Source: an uncultured Microcaldota archaeon | GTDB lineage: Archaea > Micrarchaeota > Micrarchaeia > Anstonellales > Bilamarchaeaceae | Assembly: GCA_903835385.1 (NCBI GenBank) | Contig: CAILMQ010000011.1 | Coordinates: forward strand, 1 to 38,681 | Direction: 5' to 3' | DNA length: 38,681 nucleotides | Shown: piece by piece, positions 1 to 6,542 of the stretch | Position numbering within the stretch: position 1 is the stretch's first letter | How the letters are laid out: every line of letters starts with the position of its first letter | Notes under the pieces: generated by a model | What the model saw: only the letters and a program-made list of their open reading frames with translations | Databases searched by the model: none | What the model was told of the DNA's origin: nothing | Program-made: the position numbers and the translations under genes

Positions 1-1
1 C

Positions 2-133
2 AGCCTGCTGGAGCACGGGATGGACGAGCTCGTGACACTGCGCGAATCAGGCGGAAGGTTCGAGCTGGCCGTGCCTTCGCTGGGCATGCCGATACCTGTC
101 AGGCTCGGACCGTCAGGAATCACGGTGATTTAG
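2..133 (+). CDS. C-terminal fragment of an unidentified protein (5' truncated by window edge)
   Basis: Open frame from the window start, SLLEHGMDELVTLRESGGRFELAVPSLGMPIPVRLGPSGITVI, stop TAG at 131-133. Confidence 0.45.
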   Translation, partial: SLLEHGMDELVTLRESGGRFELAVPSLGMPIPVRLGPSGITVI

Positions 134-242
134 ATGACTCCAAACATACTTCGCAGTCTCCGGTTTTCTGGCAGAACTCCGGCAAACTCAGCGCCGTCGC
201 TGAAGCCGACAAACCAGCTGCCGCTCCGGCAGGTGATATAGG

Positions 243-803
243 ATGGCCGAGGAAAAGAAGCCGGCGAAGAAAATCGTGGAGCGCGACTGGGAAGGCATAG
301 GCGAGACAAGGAAGGCCGATGAAAAAAAGCCGGCCGGTAAAACCGCAGCGCATGACTGGGACGACATAAGCGAGATAAGGAAAACAAAGGCCACTGCGCC
401 CCATGCACATGAAGAGGCCGAAGCAACTGAAGAAACCCCTGCCAAGCCCCCTCCCCCGGCGGAACCCGCCAGGGTCAGCATATCGGACGAGCCGGGCGCG
501 GTGCTGGATGACATGAAGATCCATCTGGTGAACGGCGCAATTGTAAGGGCGGACGGCGTAATTGTCCATTCCACCATGCCGCTGACGGACGCCGCGGCGG
601 GCATGATGGCATCGGCCGCGAACATAACCGATGCACTCATGAAGCGCTCCAACGACGTGCCGAGGGAGATTGAAATCACGTTCGGCAGCAACATACTGGT
701 CATGATACCAATAGGCGCCTACATATTCTGCGGTTCCGTGAAGGACAGGGAGCAGAAGAAAATCATAAGGGAGTACGCGGAGAAGGCCAGGAAAGCGCTA
801 TGA
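243..803 (+). CDS. Roadblock/LC7-like domain protein with charged, repeat-containing N-terminal extension
   Basis: 186 aa; C-terminal half (VNGAIVRADGVIVHSTMP...AAGMMASAANITDAL...EIEITFGSNILVMIPIGAYIFCGSVK) matches the Roadblock/LC7 pattern. Confidence 0.6.
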   Translation: MAEEKKPAKKIVERDWEGIGETRKADEKKPAGKTAAHDWDDISEIRKTKATAPHAHEEAEATEETPAKPPPPAEPARVSISDEPGAVLDDMKIHLVNGAIVRADGVIVHSTMPLTDAAAGMMASAANITDALMKRSNDVPREIEITFGSNILVMIPIGAYIFCGSVKDREQKKIIREYAEKARKAL

Positions 804-808
804 AGGGC

Positions 809-1252
809 TCAGGGAGCCCGAATGGCTGTTTTCGCGTCCTCAAGAAATTCCGCCGCCCAATCGACTGCGGTCTTGGCCGATGTCTCCGAATAAACCAGCC
901 CGTAATCAGCATCTTCCCGAAGGCTCATGCAATCCCTGAATCTCGTGAAATGCTTGCTTTCCAAAACAGCCGCATCGATGAAAAGCTCCTTGAGCGCTAT
1001 GGAAAGGCAGGCATGGCTTTTCTCACGATAGCCGCGGCTGAGCACGAGGGCTTTTGCAGTATGGAACATGGAGTAGTATGCCTGGACGGTCGCCCACTTG
1101 AAATTCCCTTCGGATAAGGAATTCGTGGCGGTTTCCAAGTCGGATTCCGCGGCATTCAGCTCGCTTTTCACCAAATCCGGCTGCAATCCTTCCTTTGCGA
1201 GTTTGCCTTCCCTCAGGCATCGTTCGAGCTTATCAGTCATCTCCCTCACCAT
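809..1252 (-). CDS. HEPN domain protein (putative toxin of HEPN-MNT module)
   Basis: 147 aa; YYSMFHTAKALVLSRGYREKSHACLSIAL and LREDADYG motifs typical of HEPN. Confidence 0.8.
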   Translation of the reverse strand: MVREMTDKLERCLREGKLAKEGLQPDLVKSELNAAESDLETATNSLSEGNFKWATVQAYYSMFHTAKALVLSRGYREKSHACLSIALKELFIDAAVLESKHFTRFRDCMSLREDADYGLVYSETSAKTAVDWAAEFLEDAKTAIRAP

Positions 1253-1763
1253 AAAGCTCTATCCCGCGCAGCATGCGGTCGTAGAGCGGCTTGTCTTTTT
1301 GCTGCAGTTCGGCATACTCGACGCTACTCAGGATTATTGCCTGGATGGCGGGATAGTCATCCAACGCTCTTCTGACCTCTTCACGCCTGCGCGATAAAAC
1401 GAACAGGTCCACGTCGCTCTTTTCTCCGTTCCTGCCCTCGGCGCAACTGCCGAACAGGACGATGCGCTTGACCAGCGGGGCGATTTTTTCGATCGCGGGC
1501 ATCAGATTGTTTATTGACATGAAGACCTTGAACTGCCTGAGTAGCGGGCTTCTGTCGTTCCTGCGATAAAAAAGCATGCGCCCTTTTTTGGATTTGTTGA
1601 CAAGGCCCATCATGTCAAAGGTTTTGAGCATCGAGTTCACGGAACCGACGCTGACATTCGCTTCTTTTGCGATTTGGTATTGATACAGCTCGCCATCCTT
1701 TGTCGAGATGAACAGGAGAAGCTTCATCTCAGTTTTTGAAAACAAATTCAATTTTTTGAACAT
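1233..1763 (-). CDS. HTH-nucleotidyltransferase fusion (MNT-type, putative antitoxin)
   Basis: N-terminal HTH (YQIAKEANVSVGSVNSMLKTFDMMGLV), then FGSCAEGRNGEKSDVDLFVLS (GS-x10-DxD nucleotidyltransferase motif); overlaps the HEPN gene by 20 bp. Start chosen at MFKKLN; ORF extends to 1826. Confidence 0.75.
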   Translation of the reverse strand: MFKKLNLFSKTEMKLLLFISTKDGELYQYQIAKEANVSVGSVNSMLKTFDMMGLVNKSKKGRMLFYRRNDRSPLLRQFKVFMSINNLMPAIEKIAPLVKRIVLFGSCAEGRNGEKSDVDLFVLSRRREEVRRALDDYPAIQAIILSSVEYAELQQKDKPLYDRMLRGIELYGEGDD

Positions 1764-1850
1764 GATTTCAATATAATGAGCAATAAATATAAACATTCCT
1801 ATGCAATTCTGTATCGATATAGCCAACGAGGCCGACTAGGCGGGTATTCC

Positions 1851-3158
1851 ATGGATATAGAGTTGCTTCTTTCAGAATACAAATACGCGGAAGCGAGGCT
1901 CGAGAACGGGACCGAGGCGACCGTCCGCATACAGGACGACGAGACAAAGGTGAACTCCGGCAGCTGGCAGGGCGCGTCCGTGCGCGTTCTGCAGGGCGGC
2001 TCCTGGGGATTCGCATCCTCAAACGACGCCACCGATATCCGCGGCCTGCTGGAAAAGGCGGCGCGGCTCGCCTCGCTCGACAAGGGAAAAATAATGCTGG
2101 CAGGCACGAAACCGGAACGCAAAACGATAAACGCGAAGGTCGGGCCGGTCCCGCTGGAGGAACAGGTCAAGGCCCTGCTCGCGGCGAAGAAGGACATGGC
2201 AGGCCGGAAAATCAGCTCCTGCAGGATCGCATGCTCCAACAACGCGCTGATAAAGGAGTTCTACAGCTCCGAGGGAGCGGCGATAATCCAGGAAACCGGC
2301 TACGCATACCTCTCCTGCAGCTGCGTGGCCCGGGACGCGGGCATGCTGATAAGGGGGGTTGAAACCTCGGCTTCCAGGAAGGGGTTCCGCGGCCTGGACC
2401 TCCACGCGGCAGCCAAATCATCCAGGGAAAAGGCCGAGCGGCTCGTGGGCGCGCCGATTGCGCCCAGGGGCAGGTTCACGGTGGTCCTGGACCCGGAGAT
2501 AAGCGGCGTGTTCGCGCACGAGGCCATGGGCCACGCGGTGGAAGCGGATTCTGTTACGGAGCGCGAGTCCATACTCGCAGGGAAGATGGGGACTGCCATA
2601 GGCAACGGGCTGCTTTCAATAGTGGACGACCCGACTGCGGATGATTTCGGCGCCTATGCCTATGACGACGAGGGCACGGAGGCGAAGAGAACCGTGGTGC
2701 TTGAGCAGGGAGTGCTGAAGGGGTACATCAACTCCAGGGAAACGGCGCACGAGACGAAGGCAGAACCGAACGGCCACGCGAGGGCTGCCGGCTATGACAG
2801 CGTGCCCATTGTCCGGATGTCAAACACCTACGTGCTTCCCGGGGAGCAGAGCAGGGAAGAAGTCTTCGACGTGAAGCACGGGGTGTACATAAAGGGGATG
2901 AAGGGCGGCTCGGTGGACATCTTCTCAGGGGGCTTCATGTTCAAGGCAGAGGAGGCCTACGAGATAAACAACGGGGCCCTGGGCAGGGTGATGCGCGACG
3001 CCGCCATAAGCGGCGATATCCTCAGCACGCTCAAGAACGTGGCCGCGGTCGGAAAGGACTTCGGCACCAGCCCGGGCATATGCGGAAAGAACGGCCAGGA
3101 AGCGCCGGTAAGCGATGGGGGACCACACATCCGTGTGGACAATATGATGGTAGGCTAG
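1851..3158 (+). CDS. tldD: TldD/PmbA family metalloprotease
   Basis: VFAHEAMGHAVEADSV zinc motif and TldD-like C-terminal region (GGSVDIFSGGFMFKAEEAYEI); start at MDIELLLSEY. Confidence 0.85.
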   Translation: MDIELLLSEYKYAEARLENGTEATVRIQDDETKVNSGSWQGASVRVLQGGSWGFASSNDATDIRGLLEKAARLASLDKGKIMLAGTKPERKTINAKVGPVPLEEQVKALLAAKKDMAGRKISSCRIACSNNALIKEFYSSEGAAIIQETGYAYLSCSCVARDAGMLIRGVETSASRKGFRGLDLHAAAKSSREKAERLVGAPIAPRGRFTVVLDPEISGVFAHEAMGHAVEADSVTERESILAGKMGTAIGNGLLSIVDDPTADDFGAYAYDDEGTEAKRTVVLEQGVLKGYINSRETAHETKAEPNGHARAAGYDSVPIVRMSNTYVLPGEQSREEVFDVKHGVYIKGMKGGSVDIFSGGFMFKAEEAYEINNGALGRVMRDAAISGDILSTLKNVAAVGKDFGTSPGICGKNGQEAPVSDGGPHIRVDNMMVG

Positions 3159-3337
3159 GTGGGACCGTGTCTGTGTAATGGCTGAATGTTTTCTCAATCG
3201 TGCGGGTTGGCGTTGTTCTCTTTCTATGTTCAAAGGAGACGTGGATATCGGTTTGACCAGCGCCACGTCAGCCGTTACGGGTTCAACTCCAGTAGTGATT
3301 TGCCACGGCAGGATGGTGGTTATACTTGGAGATTGAC

Positions 3338-4486
3338 ATGCTGTTTTTCATCGGCGGGATTTTCCTCGGGCTCATAAGCGGACTTGTGCCGGGCATACAT
3401 TCCAACACGGTTGTTGCCGTGCTCGCATCATTGGGCCTCCCGCCCGAGAGCCTTGCGAGCGCCATAATCGGGCTGTTTCCGGCCCATGCCCTGGCCGCGT
3501 TCATACCTTCCATTTTCTTCGGCATACCGGAAAGCGGAACCGTGATTTCCGTGCTCGCGGGCCAGCGGCTCGTGATGCAGGGGAAGGGAATAGCCGCGCT
3601 CAAGGCGGTGCTGCTGAGCTGCGCCTTCGCGGCGCTCCTTGGCGTTGCGCTGTTCCAGCCGTCGCTCGCTTTCTACTCCGCTGCATACGGCGCGATACAC
3701 GATTACATAAAATGGGTGCTCCTCGCCTTCACGGCAGTCCTGGTCATCAGGTCCAAGCAGCCGCTGGTTTCAGCCCTTGTCCTGCTGCTCTCGGGCCTGC
3801 TCGGGCAGTACGCGCTTAACTCCGGCATAGAGGACCCGTTCCTCCCCCTGTTCTCTGGCCTGTTCGCCATGGGGGCGATACTGACGTACACGAAAGGCGC
3901 GGTGCCTGCGCAGAAGGACGAGCCGGTGGAACGCGGCATCCTGAAATGGTCCGCGCTCGGAGTCGCCCTCGGAATGGCGGCCCACCTGCTTCCCGGAGTC
4001 GGTTCGCCTTCGCAGATAGCGACATTGGCCACCTTGTTCCTGCCTCTGGGCACTGTCGCATTCCTCGCCACCATCTCGGCCATCGCCACGGGCGAGGGGA
4101 TATTCTCCCTTTCCACCACCGCGGCAATAGGGAAGTCCAGGATGGGGACTGTCCAGGTGCTTTCCCAGTACGTTGACGTGGGCCAGAGCCTCGTCCCGCT
4201 CCTTGTCCTCGCGCTCGTTTCCATAGCAGTTGCGGCTGCGGTTATTTACGCGCTGCGCAACCTCATAGGGAAGGCGGCGAACGTGGATTTCTCGCGCGCG
4301 AACATAATCCTTGCGGCATACCTTTTTCTTATCGTGGCGCTGATAGACGGCACCTGGGGAATGGTGATTTTCATACTCGCGTCGGCCATCGGCTGGCTCA
4401 CCATAAGGCTCGGGGCAGAGCGCACCAACATGATGGGGGCGGTCATCGTGCCGACGCTGCTGATGCTGTTCGGCGTGTTCATTTGA
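3338..4486 (+). CDS. Polytopic membrane protein, TctA/DUF112-like permease
   Basis: Multiple TM segments; GLISGLVPGIHSNTV resembles the archaeal TctA family. Confidence 0.65.
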   Translation: MLFFIGGIFLGLISGLVPGIHSNTVVAVLASLGLPPESLASAIIGLFPAHALAAFIPSIFFGIPESGTVISVLAGQRLVMQGKGIAALKAVLLSCAFAALLGVALFQPSLAFYSAAYGAIHDYIKWVLLAFTAVLVIRSKQPLVSALVLLLSGLLGQYALNSGIEDPFLPLFSGLFAMGAILTYTKGAVPAQKDEPVERGILKWSALGVALGMAAHLLPGVGSPSQIATLATLFLPLGTVAFLATISAIATGEGIFSLSTTAAIGKSRMGTVQVLSQYVDVGQSLVPLLVLALVSIAVAAAVIYALRNLIGKAANVDFSRANIILAAYLFLIVALIDGTWGMVIFILASAIGWLTIRLGAERTNMMGAVIVPTLLMLFGVFI

Positions 4487-4499
4487 AAAATGGCTCTGC

Positions 4500-4610
4500 A
4501 GAAAAACTTAGGCGCCATGCCGGGCTAGTCTGGCATTCAACTTCTGGACGCCCTTTGGGCACAGGACCCACCGTCTGCGGACGGTTCCCCCGTGCCAGTC
4601 TTTAGGTGCC
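4500..4610 (-). ncRNA. Candidate small structured RNA (unassigned)
   Basis: Minus-strand TATA-like TTTTTTAAAAA at about 4621-4632, strong hairpin ACCGTC-CGCA-GACGGT in a GGCAC/GTGCC stem, T-run near 4502. Confidence 0.25.
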
Positions 4611-4657
4611 ATTCTCGGGGTTTTTAAAAAACTCAAAATAAAGAAGTATCGCCGTTG

Positions 4658-4780
4658 CGTGCTCTTATCGAGCACGGCCGTCCACTTTTTCGACGTTTCG
4701 AAAAAGGGACCATATTTCGGATCGCCGAAATATTGGTCGTTTTTGTGAACAAAAACGCCGTTGCGTGGCTTTGAGCCACG
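4658..4780. repeat. Array of five perfect hairpins
   Basis: Stems at 4658-4676, 4685-4706, 4708-4738 (one bulge), 4739-4756, 4764-4780, each 7-13 bp with 3-5 nt loops. Confidence 0.75.
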
Positions 4781-4838
4781 GCCGACGATTTTTCCTGCGG
4801 CAAAACCCGAGACAGAAAACTGGAAACTAATGAAAAAT

Positions 4839-5055
4839 CGCCGAGAGCAGGATTTGAACCTGCAATCCACGAGGGATCGGTTGAATTGCGTGACCGGTTT
4901 CCTGTTCCCGGTTTCCCGCCCAAAACGGGACGCTATTGTCCGGCGAACCGGACAATGCGCGCCTTGTTTGCCGAAAGGGCAAACAAGTGCGAACCACAAG
5001 AACGAAACCGGAAACGGTTCAAGACCGACGCACTACCGGGTTATGCGATCTCGGC
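4839..5055 (-). tRNA. tRNA-Ser(UGA) with about 135-nt intron (about 4883-5017) after position 37
   Basis: Acceptor GCCGAGA/TCTCGGC, D-arm GCATAACCCGGTAGTGC, anticodon stem TCGGT/ACCGA, loop CT-TGA-A|A, class II variable arm TCCCTCGTGGA, T-arm GCAGG-TTCAAAT-CCTGC, discriminator G. Confidence 0.9.
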
Positions 5056-5151
5056 TAATGGATTAGACTAATTAAATCAGAAATATTTTAGAACGTGAGG
5101 AATGGGAAAAAGAAGGGATAACCCCAAAATGGGGGATATGATAATCAAAAA

Positions 5152-5520
5152 TCAGAGCGGCTTCTTCGGCTTCGGCTTTGATTTTACGATTTTCACGTTC
5201 GAAGGCGTGAGCAGGATCGCATCCGTCGAGAGCAGCGCGATGTCCCCGTTGGTCTTGTTCGCGTGCGATTTGAGCTTCGCGATTATGCCCTTGAGCCTGT
5301 TCGGCTGCTTCGAAAGCGGAAGCAGGTTTAGTATGATGATGTTTTTCTGAACCAGCTCCTTCACAACCAGGTCGCCATCGCCTTCATTCCTGAGGTCTAT
5401 CCTCTTGACGTAGAATTCGGCGGGGGGGCTGACGACGTCTCCCTCGGCCTCCATGACCTCCTCGAGGTCAGGCACGTCAACGTTTTCACTTTTTCCGAAG
5501 ATCTTGTCCAAAAGTCCCAT
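5152..5520 (-). CDS. sepF: Archaeal SepF cell-division protein
   Basis: YVKRIDLRNEGDGDLVVKELVQKNIIILNLLPLSKQPNRLKGIIAKLKSHANKTNGDIALLSTDAILLTPSNVKI. Confidence 0.85.
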   Translation of the reverse strand: MGLLDKIFGKSENVDVPDLEEVMEAEGDVVSPPAEFYVKRIDLRNEGDGDLVVKELVQKNIIILNLLPLSKQPNRLKGIIAKLKSHANKTNGDIALLSTDAILLTPSNVKIVKSKPKPKKPL

Positions 5521-5663
5521 CTGATCACCTTTTCAGCTTTACTGCCCTGGCCATGAACTCGCTCAGCAGCAATAGGCTGATAATAAATGGATTGTTTTTA
5601 AAATCTTGGGCTTCCCTTTCGACGGCGCACGGTGCCGGATAAATGGAAAGCCCGCAAAGAGCC

Positions 5664-5852
5664 CTAGCCTTTCACGTCCTTGTAGCGCTTCCTGGAAGGC
5701 ATGATGCTCCAGCAGCCCTTGCATATGTAAATCTTGCCCGGCTTCTTGCGCTTCTGGCTCTTTATGCAGGGGTAGCATATCTTCTTCTTGCAGTAGGCGC
5801 AGACCTCGAGCTTCGCGCTCTGGGCGCCGCATCTTGCACATGTCTCTATCAT
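5664..5852 (-). CDS. Small zinc-finger protein
   Basis: MIETCARCGAQSAKLEVCAYCKKKICYPCIKSQ...CKGCW; SD GGAGGT upstream of the ATG at 5852. Confidence 0.7.
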   Translation of the reverse strand: MIETCARCGAQSAKLEVCAYCKKKICYPCIKSQKRKKPGKIYICKGCWSIMPSRKRYKDVKG

Positions 5853-5885
5853 CAATTCAACCTCCTTTGAACGGGATGTATCCTG

Positions 5886-5974
5886 ACCTGGTCTCGCCAC
5901 CTGAGCCGCGTCTTCTGTTGGCAGAAAACGCGGCTTGTCCAGACGACGGTGTTTAGCAAGTGGCGAAATCAGGT
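5886..5974. repeat. 89-bp structured repeat element, copy A
   Basis: Gapless alignment to 23619-23707 (65/89 identical by hand); imperfect 15-bp terminal inverted arms plus internal GCCGCGT/ACGCGGC stem. Confidence 0.85.
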
Positions 5975-6047
5975 CCTCAGAATACGCCTTTTTCCATCTA
6001 ACACATGCAACGAAATGTATTTAAGTCATACGCCGTTTAATCCCTCC

Positions 6048-6542
6048 ATGCGTGGACAGTCCATGATAGAATACGTGACCACCTACGGGTGGGCGATACT
6101 TGCCCTGGTCATAATAATCGGCCTGCTGGTGAGCAGCGGGGCGCTCTCGCCCACGTTCCTGGTGTCAGAGGAATGCAGCCTCGGCTCCAACCTGGCGTGC
6201 AAATTCGCGCTTTTCAACAACAACAGCGATACGAAAATAGCGCTCGGCCTGTACAACGGCTTCCCCTACAAGGTAAACATCACGAATGTCAGGGTGTACG
6301 ACCCTTCCATTGGCCTGGAGTTCAGCGGTTTCCCCAAAGGCACGCTGGTGGAGAGCGGCTCGAGCTACACCTCCAACGCGGGGCTCGGCACCGAGCTGCC
6401 GGCGAACACGGTGATGCAGCTCTATGCCAACATCACCTACGAGGCATGCACGCCTGAAGTCGCCGCGCCGGGCAGCGACTGCAGCGACGCGCAGCACACC
6501 ATATCAGGGAAGATAACCGGAAAAGTAATCGCCGGAAGCTAA
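6048..6542 (+). CDS. Class III signal peptide (type IV pilin-like) secreted protein
   Basis: MRGQSMIEYVTTYGWAILALVIIIGLLVSS N-terminus. Confidence 0.75.
   Translation: MRGQSMIEYVTTYGWAILALVIIIGLLVSSGALSPTFLVSEECSLGSNLACKFALFNNNSDTKIALGLYNGFPYKVNITNVRVYDPSIGLEFSGFPKGTLVESGSSYTSNAGLGTELPANTVMQLYANITYEACTPEVAAPGSDCSDAQHTISGKITGKVIAGS

Noticed and set aside
3159-3325. tRNA-like sequence (gggttcaactcc T-loop-like, tctgtgtaatggctg D-arm-like) between tldD and the permease
   Set aside because: T-stem has a mismatch and no 5' acceptor complementary to AGTGATT is present on the plus strand; at best a degenerate tRNA
4508-4999. 163-aa and related ORFs across the tRNA-Ser locus
   Set aside because: They run through the tRNA, its intron and hairpins; non-coding
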